From assembly GCA_951812325.1 (NCBI GenBank), contig OX638294.1, forward strand, positions 4,254,859 through 4,318,858: a stretch of 64,000 nt of DNA, read 5' to 3'. The first letter of the stretch is position 1. Each line of letters opens with the position of its first letter. The notes under the pieces are model-generated. The model did no database searches. It was not told the DNA's origin and saw nothing but the letters and a program-made list of their open reading frames with translations. This stretch comes from an uncultured Thermoanaerobaculia bacterium (GTDB taxonomy: Bacteria > Acidobacteriota > Thermoanaerobaculia > Multivoradales > Multivoraceae). A program made the position numbers and the translations under genes. Below, one piece after another: positions 19,000 through 27,168 of the stretch.

Positions 19000-19144
19000 C
19001 GGGTCAAGCTCGGAACCTGTGCTCCAGTACGCTGGCGACGTCTTCAAGGCTTTCGCCGAATCCCGAAGTGATCCGCGATCTGAGTACGCGAAGACCTGGA
19101 GGCGTGGCTGGTACCGGCGCTGGCGGGCATCGCGCCGCCCGGGT

Positions 19145-20569
19145 TCACGTCGGCGGCGCGCGCTCCGCTTCGAAGACCCGCCCCGGGTTGAGGATCCCCT
19201 GCGGGTCGAGCGTCCTCTTCAGCGTCTTCATCAGCTCGATCTCCACCGGCGAACGGCTGCGACCGAGGTGGGAGCGCTTCTCGAAGCCGATGCCGTGCTC
19301 GGCCGACACCGAGCCGCAGATCGGTTCGAGGTGACCATAGACGATCTCCTCGACCGCACTGCGCGCCTCCGGTGAGCCGTCGCCGACGGAGACGACTACG
19401 TGCAGGTTGCCGTCGCCGAGATGGCCGAAGACGACGCACCGGCTGCCGGACCACCGGTCCGCCAGCGTCGTCTTGATGTCGGCGACGTAGGTCTCCATGT
19501 CGGCGATCCGCAGGCTGACGTCGAAGGTGAAGATCGGCGCCAGGTGGTTGAGCTGCTCGACATCGTCCCGGAGCGCCCAGATCTCGTCCCTCTCGGCCTT
19601 CGACTTGCCCAGCACCGCGTCGCCGATCAGGCCGGCCTCCATGCAGTCTCCGAGCGCTTCCTCGAACTGGACCGCGTCCTCCTCTGGCCGAGCGCCGAGC
19701 GACTCGACCAGAACGTAGTAGGGATCGCCGTGCGGAATCGGCGGCGCCGTCCTGGCCTCGGCGCCTGTGACCAGCTCGTAGAACTCGCGCCACATCACCT
19801 CGAAGGCGCTCATCGAGCCGCCAATCGCCTCTTCCAGCCGGCCTAGCAGCGCGATGACCTCGGAGAAGCCGGGAAGCGCGAGCAGGGCGCAGTTGTGGCT
19901 CCGAGGACGTCGCTGAAGCCGCAGCACGACCCGGGTGACAATTCCCAGTGTGCCCTCGGAGCCGACGAACAGGTGCTTCAGGTCGTAGCCGGCGTTGTTC
20001 TTGACCATCTTGTTCAGGCTGGAGAGCACGGTGCCGTCGGCCAGCACCGCCTCCAGACCAAGGACCGAGTCCCGGGTCATCCCGTAACGGATCGTCCGGT
20101 TGCCGCCGGCGTTCGTCGCCACGTTGCCGCCAATCGTGCAGGAACCGCGGGCGCCGAGGTCGAGCGGGAAGAGCAGCCCCTCGGCCTCCGCCGCTTCCTG
20201 AATGCTCTGCAGCGCCGCGCCTGCCTGGACCGTCATCGTTCGGCCTACGGGGTCGATCTCCTCGATCGCGGTCATCCGTTCGAGCGTGATCGCCACCTCC
20301 AGGTCACCCGCCACGCCGCCGCCCACGAGCCCGGTCAACCCGCCCTGCGGCACGACCGGCTGTGCGGCGCGGTGGCAGGCCGCCAGCGCCGCCGAGACCT
20401 GCTTCGTGGTGCGCGGACGGAGTACCGCCCGAGCCGCACAGGGCACGGCGCCCGAGCCGTCGCCGGCGCGTGCCGTGACCGCCTCGCCGGTGAGGACGAC
20501 ATCGTCGCCGAGGGCGGCGCACAGTTCGGCGATCAGGGCGTCGCTGCGGTTGGATTCGTGGTCGTTCAT
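19145..20569 (-). CDS. FAD-linked 2-hydroxyacid oxidase/dehydrogenase, GlcD/D-lactate dehydrogenase type
   Basis: A 474-residue flavoprotein. The FAD-binding domain has QGGLTGLVGGG near residues 78-88, GSCTIGGNVATNAGGNRT-type loops near 145-165 and YGMTRDSVLGLEAV. The C-terminal substrate domain ends with HLGDGNLHV and SAEHGIGFEKR, as in GlcD and D-lactate dehydrogenases. It oxidises a D-2-hydroxy acid, passing electrons to a membrane carrier or cytochrome. No glcE/glcF partners are adjacent, so it is a stand-alone type. Confidence 0.92.
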   Translation of the reverse strand: MNDHESNRSDALIAELCAALGDDVVLTGEAVTARAGDGSGAVPCAARAVLRPRTTKQVSAALAACHRAAQPVVPQGGLTGLVGGGVAGDLEVAITLERMTAIEEIDPVGRTMTVQAGAALQSIQEAAEAEGLLFPLDLGARGSCTIGGNVATNAGGNRTIRYGMTRDSVLGLEAVLADGTVLSSLNKMVKNNAGYDLKHLFVGSEGTLGIVTRVVLRLQRRPRSHNCALLALPGFSEVIALLGRLEEAIGGSMSAFEVMWREFYELVTGAEARTAPPIPHGDPYYVLVESLGARPEEDAVQFEEALGDCMEAGLIGDAVLGKSKAERDEIWALRDDVEQLNHLAPIFTFDVSLRIADMETYVADIKTTLADRWSGSRCVVFGHLGDGNLHVVVSVGDGSPEARSAVEEIVYGHLEPICGSVSAEHGIGFEKRSHLGRSRSPVEIELMKTLKRTLDPQGILNPGRVFEAERAPPT

Positions 20570-20642
20570 GGCGGTTGCGGGTGACGCGAGTCCGGGGCCG
20601 GCAGCGAGAAAACGCGGGCGCTTTGCTTTCCTCGTGGCTCCC

Positions 20643-20720
20643 TTAGCGGTCGGGTTCGAGGATCGCCAGGCAACGGGCCTTGAAATCGGTGGCGTTGATC
20701 GTTGCCGTCTGCCCAGTTTT
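20643..20720 (-). pseudogene. Fragment of a Phd/YefM-type antitoxin N-terminus
   Basis: The minus strand encodes TATINATDFKARCLAIL followed by EPDR and a TAA stop (20643-20645). ATxFKAxCLxLLDE is the characteristic first helix of Phd/YefM antitoxins. There is no start codon in frame before an upstream stop at about 20728-20730, and the frame ends about 25 residues in, so this is a decayed remnant. No toxin gene is seen beside it. Confidence 0.6.
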
Positions 20721-20756
20721 CAGGACCGGTCAGATGGTGTCAACTCGGCGGCGCCC

Positions 20757-21533
20757 TCAGCCGACTACGCTCTGGAACAGGAGAACCATCAGCGAGATCG
20801 TTGTGCCGGTGTAGAGAGTAAGGCCGGCGCCCATGAGCCAGACGATGAGCTTCAGCCTCGCCTCCAGGCTCGTGTGCCCGGCCACCATTTCCGCGCGGAG
20901 GGCCGCGATCTCGTCCATGACCGCCTTGAACCTGATGTCGACGACCTCGAACTTGCTGTCGACGATCTCGAACTTGCTGTCGACGCCGACGAACTCGTTT
21001 CGGACGGCGGCGAACCCTTCCCGGGACTCACTCCGGGCGGTTGAGAACTCACCCTGGGACTCGCTACGGATGGCGGCGAACCCTTCCTGGGACTCCGCGC
21101 GAACGGCGGCGAACTCGTTTCGGACGGCGGCGAACCCTTCCTGGGACTCGCTACGGATGGCGGCGAACCCTTCCTGGGACTCGCTACGGATGGCGGCGAA
21201 CTCCGCCTGGGACTCCGCGCGAACGGCGGCGAACTCGCCTCTGACTTCGCTGCGGAACGTTGCGATCTCGCCCTTGACGCGTTCCTCGGAGGCCTCGAGC
21301 CGGGCGACGATCTCCTCGCGGAAGCCGTCGAACCTGCCGTCCATGACGGCTGTCTGCTGTTGGAGGACGGTGACCGCCTCCTTCAAGTCGGCCACATCGC
21401 CTTCCAGCGACCGCTGCCCGGTGCCGCTTCCCGTCACTTCGAGCATCACTTGAGCCTTCTCTTCGGTGGAGCCAGCTTCCCTGATCTCCTGCGTGGCTGG
21501 AGCTGACTCCGACTGTATCGCTGTTGGTCGCAT
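20757..21533 (-). CDS. Coiled-coil protein with 11-residue repeats and C-terminal membrane anchor
   Basis: A 258-residue protein. Residues about 45-215 form a long coiled coil. Residues about 98-180 are tandem 11-residue (hendecad) repeats of the form FAAIRSESQEG, with variants FAAVRAESQ and FAAVRNE, followed by shorter DSKFEIV-type repeats. A single hydrophobic helix (about 228-252) near the C-terminus should anchor it in the membrane with the coil on the cytoplasmic side. Weak GGAA-type ribosome site before ATG 21533. It resembles the DUF1640/coiled-coil anchor type in layout only; the function is unknown. Confidence 0.8.
   Translation of the reverse strand: MRPTAIQSESAPATQEIREAGSTEEKAQVMLEVTGSGTGQRSLEGDVADLKEAVTVLQQQTAVMDGRFDGFREEIVARLEASEERVKGEIATFRSEVRGEFAAVRAESQAEFAAIRSESQEGFAAIRSESQEGFAAVRNEFAAVRAESQEGFAAIRSESQGEFSTARSESREGFAAVRNEFVGVDSKFEIVDSKFEVVDIRFKAVMDEIAALRAEMVAGHTSLEARLKLIVWLMGAGLTLYTGTTISLMVLLFQSVVG
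21001..21239 (-). repeat. 33-bp tandem repeats encoding hendecads
   Basis: About seven imperfect 33-base units, each encoding one 11-residue coil repeat. Neighbouring units share long identical stretches (for example TCGCTACGGATGGCGGCG three times), which indicates recent unit duplication or slippage. Confidence 0.85.
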
Positions 21534-21777
21534 GATTCCACTTCGCCTGGTTGCCGGTGGGCGAGGCCGGACTCGTACCCGGTCTCTACAGACTCAGACG
21601 GAATCCGCCTGCGGGAAGTGGATCCGCAGGCTGCCTCCAGCGCGACCCGCGCCCCGCCGTTCATCGGAGTGCGGATTGTACGGTGCGCGGCAGAACTGCC
21701 GGAGGCCGGCGCTTCGCGCCGGGTGCGGGCAGGATGCCGGCGTTCCCGGGAGGGACGATGTTGGGAGGCGGGGTGGC

Positions 21778-22341
21778 TCAGAGAGTTCGGTGCAGCCAGG
21801 CGACCAGTTCGTCCAGTGCGGTGAAGACGGGCGCGCCGGCCGCGGCCGCGGCGGTCGACTGTCTGCTGTCGCCGGGCGGCCGGTCGTGGAGCGCCAACGG
21901 TCGCTGGTAGCGGAGCGCCAGTTCGATCTCGCTCCTGGTGCCGGCGCTGCCCGGCAGGGCGACCACGGCGTCGGCACTGAGGACGTTGATGTGATTGCGC
22001 GAGTCGGGTCCCGTGCCTGCCGCGCCAGACAGCGGCAGGTGAGTCCGGATCGCCAGCTCGACCCACGGGTTCGGGTAGCCGCCGGGCGAGGCGCCGCTGT
22101 CTTCCGCGCCCGGCAGCACGCCGATGCACAGGCCCTTGCGGTCGGGCGTCTCGGCGAAGGCGCGACTGGTCGCGGTCATCGTGCCGGCACCGCCACCGGT
22201 CAGCAGGTGCCAGCCGGCGCTCGCGATCGCGCGGCCCAGCGGTGCGGCCAGATCGTCGTGGCTCTCGGCGCCTGAACCCATCACGCCGACGACGGGCAGG
22301 CGGCTGGCTACTGGGACTTGCCCCGGGCGCTGATCGGCCAC
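21778..22341 (-). CDS. SLOG/LOG-like nucleotide-binding protein, copy A
   Basis: A 187-residue Rossmann-like protein of the SLOG (TIGR00725-like) group. It has GVMGSG at residues 18-23, LLTGGGAGTM at about 46-55 and the late motif PGSAGTRSEIELAL, a variant of the PGGxGTxxE signature. Such proteins bind nucleotides or nucleotide-derived ligands. The start is GTG 22341, which lies 34 bases inside the 3' end of the DSD gene. In copy B a 125-base stretch supplies a separate start, so this overlap probably arose by deletion. Confidence 0.75.
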   Translation of the reverse strand: MADQRPGQVPVASRLPVVGVMGSGAESHDDLAAPLGRAIASAGWHLLTGGGAGTMTATSRAFAETPDRKGLCIGVLPGAEDSGASPGGYPNPWVELAIRTHLPLSGAAGTGPDSRNHINVLSADAVVALPGSAGTRSEIELALRYQRPLALHDRPPGDSRQSTAAAAAGAPVFTALDELVAWLHRTL

Positions 22342-23546
22342 AGTTCCTCGACCCGGCCGTCACGCACCGGGTAGTAGACATCGTAGAGATTGACCGTCGG
22401 GTCGCAGTGCGGGGTGACGCACCAGAGCCTGTCGCCGAGCTGGGGCGGTCGGGGTGCGTCGGCGATGCGGAGCATGCCGTGTTCGTCGCCGCCCCAGCCG
22501 TACACGACACCGGCCATGTCGGCGAGTTGGGGTCGGTCGGCGTCCGATGCGAACGCCTTGTAGCCTCCGTCCGTCGTGATCATCTCGGGCGCCGGCTGGC
22601 TGATCGCGGTGACGACCACGAAGAGCGACGTCTCGAAGTCGTCGAAGACCTCGCCGTTGCGGCTGCCGATCTGCCGGTACTGCTCGTCCATGAACAGGTA
22701 GGAGCCGACCTGCAGGTCGGTCATGCCGTCGACGGCCGAGTCGATGTCCCAGGTGCCCGTGCCGCCCCCGGTGAGGACGCTGAGCTCGATGCCGTCGTCC
22801 TCGATCAGCCGCTTCGTCTCCACCGCAGTTGCGAGCGCGGCGAGCGAGCGCTCCTGACGCTCGGCGTGGCCGTGGACATGCATCAGGTGCCCGGCGTAGG
22901 CCTGAAGACCCTGAAGATCGAGGTTCGGCAGACCGTCGATCGCCTGGGCGAGCTCGAGGGCGGGCTCGCCCACCGCGATGCCCGTGCGCCGCGTGCCGAC
23001 ATCCAGGTCGACGAGCACCCGCTGCGTGACGCCCTGCGCCGCGGCCGCCTCGTTCAGCCGTTCGGCGGCCGGCTGGTTGTCGACGACCAGGGCGACCTCG
23101 GGACTTTTCTTCGAGAGGGTGACGACCCGCCCGATCTTGTCGTCGGTCACGACCGGCGAGGTGATCAGGACCTCCTCGATCCCGGCTTGGACCATCACTT
23201 CCGCTTCGCCGACCTTGGCGCAGCAGACACCGACCGCTCCCATCTCCATCTGGCGCTTCGCCAGCAGCGGGCACTTGTGGGTCTTCGTGTGAGGGCGAAG
23301 GCCGATGCTCCGCTCCTCGGCGTGGGCCGCCATCTTTGCCAGGTTCAGTTCCATCGTGGCGACGTCGATGAGCAGCGCCGGCGTTGGCACTTCCTCGACC
23401 GGGACCGGCGTGTCCAGTGGAATCGCTTCGTGGCTCAAGGCGGGCTCCGGCGCGCCTGTGGAGAGGCCTGAACTGCAGGCGACGGAGGCGCCGCCGGCCG
23501 TGCCGACCGCTCCCAGGAACGCGCGTCGCGTGGTGTGGCGGGCCAT
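22308..23546 (-). CDS. Exported DSD1-type PLP enzyme (D-threonine aldolase/D-serine dehydratase-like), copy A
   Basis: A 412-residue protein with a Tat-type signal (RRAFLGAVGTAGG) followed by Cys24, so likely a lipoprotein. The alanine-racemase-type barrel carries the PLP lysine in RPHTKTHK (about residues 83-90) and the beta-domain metal site in TPHCDPTVNLYD near the C-terminus. Family members cleave D-threonine or dehydrate D-serine. An exported form could act on D-amino acids released from cell walls. A TATAGT box lies 11 bases before the ATG. It is divergent from the VWFA-related gene, with 59 bases between starts. Confidence 0.85.
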   Translation of the reverse strand: MARHTTRRAFLGAVGTAGGASVACSSGLSTGAPEPALSHEAIPLDTPVPVEEVPTPALLIDVATMELNLAKMAAHAEERSIGLRPHTKTHKCPLLAKRQMEMGAVGVCCAKVGEAEVMVQAGIEEVLITSPVVTDDKIGRVVTLSKKSPEVALVVDNQPAAERLNEAAAAQGVTQRVLVDLDVGTRRTGIAVGEPALELAQAIDGLPNLDLQGLQAYAGHLMHVHGHAERQERSLAALATAVETKRLIEDDGIELSVLTGGGTGTWDIDSAVDGMTDLQVGSYLFMDEQYRQIGSRNGEVFDDFETSLFVVVTAISQPAPEMITTDGGYKAFASDADRPQLADMAGVVYGWGGDEHGMLRIADAPRPPQLGDRLWCVTPHCDPTVNLYDVYYPVRDGRVEELWPISARGKSQ

Positions 23547-23605
23547 TTGAAGCTGCGACTATAGCCGCCGGAGTCCTCGCAGGCGGCGGTATTCTGGCCC
23601 GGCCC

Positions 23606-24754
23606 ATGAAGATTGCCGCCGGTTCGTTGGTCCTGTTCGCGGCGGCTCTGTCTGCCCAGCCGCCGGACCGGATCTTCACGGACGAAGTCGACGTGGCGGA
23701 GGCGTCGGTCGTGATTGAACTGCCGCGGCTCGGGAAGGTGTCGCCGGAGGAGTTCGAGCCGGATGACTTCGTCGTCGAGGTGGTCGGCGAGCGACGTCGC
23801 GTCACGGGCGTATCGGCGCTCGACCTGAAGGCGAATCCTCGGCCGGTGCTCGTCTACGTCGATGCCCTGCTCTCGAAGCCGGAAACGGTCCGCGTCAGCG
23901 CCGGGGCGCTGGCGCGGCAGGCGAGGCCGCTGACCGCGTTGGGCCCGGTTGAGATCGTCGTGGACGTTGGGCTACCCGGCGGCGCCGACGTGCGGCTGTC
24001 GCCGTCCAGCGCTCCACGAGCCGTGGCGGCGGCGCTCGAGAAGATCGCCGGCGAGGGCTTGGGCCGGGATGCGTACTTCGAGTCCGGGAACCGGCCCGCC
24101 GGCCTGCCTACCTACGTCGACGTGATGCGGGGAGCGGCCGAACGGCTGCTGGCCGAGGCCGTGCCCCGCTGCGGCGACCCGCCGTGCTTCCTGTTCTGGT
24201 TTAGCGACGGGTTCCCCGCCGTGGACGATGCCGGCGTCCGGGCGGCCGGCGACCTGGCGGCCGGCCTTGCCGCGCATGGCTGGATCGTGGTCGCGATGGC
24301 GCTCCATGTGCCCACGCCCGCCCCGGACCTCGCCCAGCCGAGGCCGCTCAGCTTCGAACAGTGGAAGGCGTTGACCCCCGGGGTCAAGATGCCGCCATCG
24401 GGGGGCGACCCCAGCCGACTGCGGGGCCTCCCGGCGAGCAGCTTCGACTTCTATGTCGAGCCGCGGTACGCGCCGCTGCGTCAGGCGGCGGTCGCGTCCT
24501 GCGGCGCCGCCCTGCGGGTCGAACATCAACTGGAGGCTGAGTTCGAGCGATTGGAACGCCGCCTGCTGCTGCGGTTTGCGCCCGAGGAGGACGACGAGCC
24601 GCCCGAGGAGTCGTTCGGTGGTCTTCTGCCGGTCGAAGTGCGGCTGGCGGAGGTGTCCCGTTTCGCGGACCGGCGGAAGTTCGCGCGGTGGCTGGGGCTC
24701 GTGCCGGACGAGGAGCGGTTGCGGTACGGCCGGTGGGGGCGGCGCGCCCGGTGA
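23606..24754 (+). CDS. VWFA-related secreted protein of acidobacterial type, copy A
   Basis: A 382-residue protein with a short signal peptide (to about residue 19, ending ALSAQ). The N-terminal strands VEDVAEASVVIELP-like, then EFEPDDFVVEVVGERRRV, resemble the acidobacterial VWFA-related family, where a VonWillebrand factor A-like domain follows. FWFSDGFPAVDD could be the start of a VWA-type Asp-x-Ser variant. The C-terminus is rich in Glu and Arg. The ATG at 23606 follows a TATTCT box by ten bases and has no Shine-Dalgarno sequence. The function is unknown; it shares an intergenic region with the DSD gene. Confidence 0.7.
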   Translation: MKIAAGSLVLFAAALSAQPPDRIFTDEVDVAEASVVIELPRLGKVSPEEFEPDDFVVEVVGERRRVTGVSALDLKANPRPVLVYVDALLSKPETVRVSAGALARQARPLTALGPVEIVVDVGLPGGADVRLSPSSAPRAVAAALEKIAGEGLGRDAYFESGNRPAGLPTYVDVMRGAAERLLAEAVPRCGDPPCFLFWFSDGFPAVDDAGVRAAGDLAAGLAAHGWIVVAMALHVPTPAPDLAQPRPLSFEQWKALTPGVKMPPSGGDPSRLRGLPASSFDFYVEPRYAPLRQAAVASCGAALRVEHQLEAEFERLERRLLLRFAPEEDDEPPEESFGGLLPVEVRLAEVSRFADRRKFARWLGLVPDEERLRYGRWGRRAR

Positions 24755-24885
24755 TTCGCTAGAACTAAACCGCGGCTTCGCCAGCACTTCCGGGTCGGGA
24801 ATGCCTCCGGCAGACGACGCACCGGCCCCGGGGGCCTCGTCGCTACGCTCCTCAACCCCACAGGGCCGGGAACTCCGAGCCGCCG

Positions 24886-26517
24886 TCAAGTCTCCGCTCT
24901 CGTCTTGCCATCGATCCTCCTCGCCAATGTGTGCCCTCCACCATTCAACGGCACGCCCCCTGTGTCACGTACGTTGGCAGAGAGGGCGCCGCCGCCGAGG
25001 TTCGACCGTTCCTTGTCCGTCAAGCGGTACTTCTGTAGTCGGCTTCCTGGCTTGTCGGGAATGGTGTAGGCGATTCTCTGGTCGGAGACGAGCCTCCTCA
25101 TGACCTGGTTGAGCTGGCCGGAAACGGCCTTCTGCCCCAGCCCTTTCGACAGTTCCGCCTTCGACAGTGGACCATCTGCGAGCTGGCGGAGAACCCTTGT
25201 CTCGAGCGACTCCGACTCCGACTCTGGCTGCGACTCCGACTCTGACTCTGGCTGCGACTCTGGCTGTGCCTCCGACTCTGGCTCCGACTCTGGCTGCGAC
25301 TCTGGCTGTGCCTCTGACTCTGGCTCCGACTCTGGCTGCGACTCTGGCTGTGCCTCTGACTCTGGCTCCGACTCTGGCTGCGACTCTGGCTGCGACTCTG
25401 CTCCTTCGCGGCCGGTCTCAACGCTCACGAAGTCAAGCCCGAGTCCACCGGACTTCGACCGCCAACGAGGTTCAACCGTTCCGGCAGCTCGACATGTACT
25501 GACGATGTCTCCGATGCCGCGCCCCCACGCCTCGACCATGCCAGCCCGGAAGAACGCGTTGGCGACCGTCGGATTGTGCGGCGCGGAAGCGTGTGCGCCC
25601 ACGAGATCGTCGTACGTCCAGTCGAGTGGCAAGTCGCCCGGGTTCCACAACGAAACGCGGTCGTCATACACCCTGATCTGAATCGGCGCCGAGACACTGT
25701 AGTCGCGGTGCACCACTGCGTTCAGCACGGCTTCCCGCAGCGCTCCACCGGGCGCCAGCGGAGTCTCGCGCCGGTAGATGCCTTCGTAGGCAATCTCGGC
25801 TCTCGAGTACTTCGTGCGGAGCAGGTCAACGGTGCGTTCCACCTGAGTCAGCAGATCACCCTCGATCACGTCCTGGTAGGCGAGATCGGTATCCGTCCTG
25901 AAGTAACCGATCTTCACGAAGGCCCCGGCGAAGAAGTGCGTCGGTTCCGCGTGGAAGAGCAGCACGGCTGCTCGCCGCAGATGCTCGCCCTCGCGCAGGC
26001 GCAGAGCTTCGATCAGGCTGTCGTCTGAATCCTCCAGGACCCTGCGCGGGAGGCGTTCAGCCGCGACACCGAGCCGTCGGAACTCCTTGAGCGTTCCGCG
26101 GTCCAGGTCCTTCAGGCCGACGCCCGGCATCGGTGCGTCATCCCAATTGCGGCCATGCTTGCGCAGCAGGAACTGGTTGAGCGCGGCGCCCCTCAGGACC
26201 TGCCTGGTGCTGCCGCTGCGGTAGTGGTATTCGCCCTTGTAGCTGATCGGGTTCGGATAGGGAGCGACCTTGATCTCCAGGTACTCGCCGCCTCGCCCCG
26301 ACTGCAGGTTCACGTCCACAACGATGCCCAGCAGCGACAGCACCCTGTTGGGAATCTCCTCAAGTAGCCGGAGCGGGTCCTCCACGCCGACTATCTCGCC
26401 CTGGTTGTCCCTGCCGATCTCCAGCACGCCGCCCTGCGCATTCGCGAACCCGCAGATCCACTTGAGGTATTCGTCCCGCCAGGACTCCTTCCATTCCCGG
26501 GTCTGGGACTCAGGCAT
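24886..26517 (-). CDS. AlbA_2-domain/ATPase-fold regulator with Gln-Pro-Glu-Ser repeat linker
   Basis: A 543-residue protein starting at ATG 26517. Residues about 10-130 are an AlbA_2 (Schlafen-type) domain with GFANAQGGVLEIGRDNQG. Residues about 250-370 are a degenerate GHKL ATPase-like domain with EAVLNAVVHRDYS and AWGRGIGDIV. Then follows a low-complexity linker of 14-residue repeats (QPESQPESEPESEA, three or more copies) and a winged-helix domain (LETRVLRQLADGPLSKAEL). Such proteins are putative transcriptional regulators and often occur in defence or restriction islands. It lies between the two copies of the 3.1-kb duplication. Its codon choice is slightly less GC-biased than its neighbours. 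Confidence 0.85.
   Translation of the reverse strand: MPESQTREWKESWRDEYLKWICGFANAQGGVLEIGRDNQGEIVGVEDPLRLLEEIPNRVLSLLGIVVDVNLQSGRGGEYLEIKVAPYPNPISYKGEYHYRSGSTRQVLRGAALNQFLLRKHGRNWDDAPMPGVGLKDLDRGTLKEFRRLGVAAERLPRRVLEDSDDSLIEALRLREGEHLRRAAVLLFHAEPTHFFAGAFVKIGYFRTDTDLAYQDVIEGDLLTQVERTVDLLRTKYSRAEIAYEGIYRRETPLAPGGALREAVLNAVVHRDYSVSAPIQIRVYDDRVSLWNPGDLPLDWTYDDLVGAHASAPHNPTVANAFFRAGMVEAWGRGIGDIVSTCRAAGTVEPRWRSKSGGLGLDFVSVETGREGAESQPESQPESEPESEAQPESQPESEPESEAQPESQPESEPESEAQPESQPESESESQPESESESLETRVLRQLADGPLSKAELSKGLGQKAVSGQLNQVMRRLVSDQRIAYTIPDKPGSRLQKYRLTDKERSNLGGGALSANVRDTGGVPLNGGGHTLARRIDGKTRAET
25208..25402 (-). repeat. 42-bp tandem repeats encoding the Q/P/E/S linker
   Basis: Three to four near-perfect 42-base units composed of six-base GACTCT/GGCTGC-type subunits (plus-strand reading). 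They encode the QPESQPESEPESEA linker. Copy number is likely variable between strains because units are almost identical. Confidence 0.85.
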
Positions 26518-26716
26518 CGTGCCCGTCGCCCCTTTCCTCTTCCGTCCCCGTGGGAAAGAGCGAAGTGGTCGGGACGCCCTCCTCGCAGCTGTGTTCGTCG
26601 CCGAAGTGCTCCCGCTCGCGTGCGGCCGTCGCTTGTTCGGCCTCAAGCGTGTCGATAGCGGCTTGCTCAGCAGGACACGCCACCTCATTCAACGCTCCTG
26701 CGCGATACTTGACCAT
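26510..26716 (-). CDS. Small hypothetical protein before the AlbA gene
   Basis: A 68-residue frame, MVKYRAGALNEVACPAEQAA and onward, with many Ala/Glu codons and coding-like first-position G. It overlaps the AlbA gene start by eight bases. The same frame stays open further upstream to about 26935, so the true start is unclear. It could be an intact small gene or the tail of a broken one. No family recognised. Confidence 0.35.
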   Translation of the reverse strand: MVKYRAGALNEVACPAEQAAIDTLEAEQATAAREREHFGDEHSCEEGVPTTSLFPTGTEEERGDGHDA

Positions 26717-27168
26717 AGCTCGTGTCGAAAAACCCGACGCAGGCAGTCCGCGTCGCGCCGAGAAAGAACGGCTGCCCGGAAACGTGTGCCTCACCGGCGC
26801 CTTCAGGGTCTCGGCAATACTCTGCCCGGAGTCGATCATCGTGGCGTCCGGAGCCAATCGGCGTGAGTGGCGGCGAATCATACTGCCCCATGCTCTCGCT
26901 GCGCGGGGCTTTCTGTTTGGCGCAGGCTGCGTCACGTGGCCAGCTTCTCAGTAAGCCCAATGCTCAGCGCCAGTCCGCCTTCTTCACCTCGCGAATGCTG
27001 CGGTCCAGGTCGAGTACCAGCCGTTCGCGATGAGCGAGTTCGCTGTCGCCGTCGTAGGATGCTCGTGGTTCCCGGATCTCCGAGAAAGAAGCTGCGCTGG
27101 CTGCTTCGGGTGCCCGCCAGGAAGCATGACGAGGGAGGATGTCGGCCGTGCTCGGCCGAGAAGCAATC
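26717..27168. other. Region of probable gene debris
   Basis: No complete gene. On the minus strand a frame ending with TGA near 26986 encodes SYDGDSELAHRERLVLDLDR and then SIREVKKADWR before the stop. Its composition is protein-like and vaguely recalls the C-terminal end of type I restriction subunits, but it has no start codon. A CGGCCG-AGCA-CGGCCG hairpin near 27141-27156 lies just downstream of tesB and could act as a terminator, although there is no T tract. Confidence 0.35.

Larger units (their letters stand above)
21670..24765. repeat. Copy A of a 3.1-kb directly repeated segment
   Basis: This segment is repeated at 28112-31332. Offset is 6442 bases at the left end and 6567 at the right; the 125-base difference is one indel between the SLOG and DSD genes. 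It contains three genes (SLOG, DSD1, VWFA-related). The DSD-VWFA part differs by only a few bases; the SLOG end is more diverged. The right end (shared bases GTGATTCGCTAGAAC) includes the stop codon of the antiporter gene found only beside copy B. Confidence 0.95.

Noticed and set aside
22360..23805. Frame of 481 residues covering the DSD gene in another frame, repeated in copy B
   Set aside because: Arg/Gly-rich shadow of the DSD gene; its conservation between copies only reflects the DNA duplication.
27141..27156. Rho-independent terminator after tesB
   Set aside because: A 6-bp hairpin is present, but there is no T-tract, so it is only mentioned as a possible structure.
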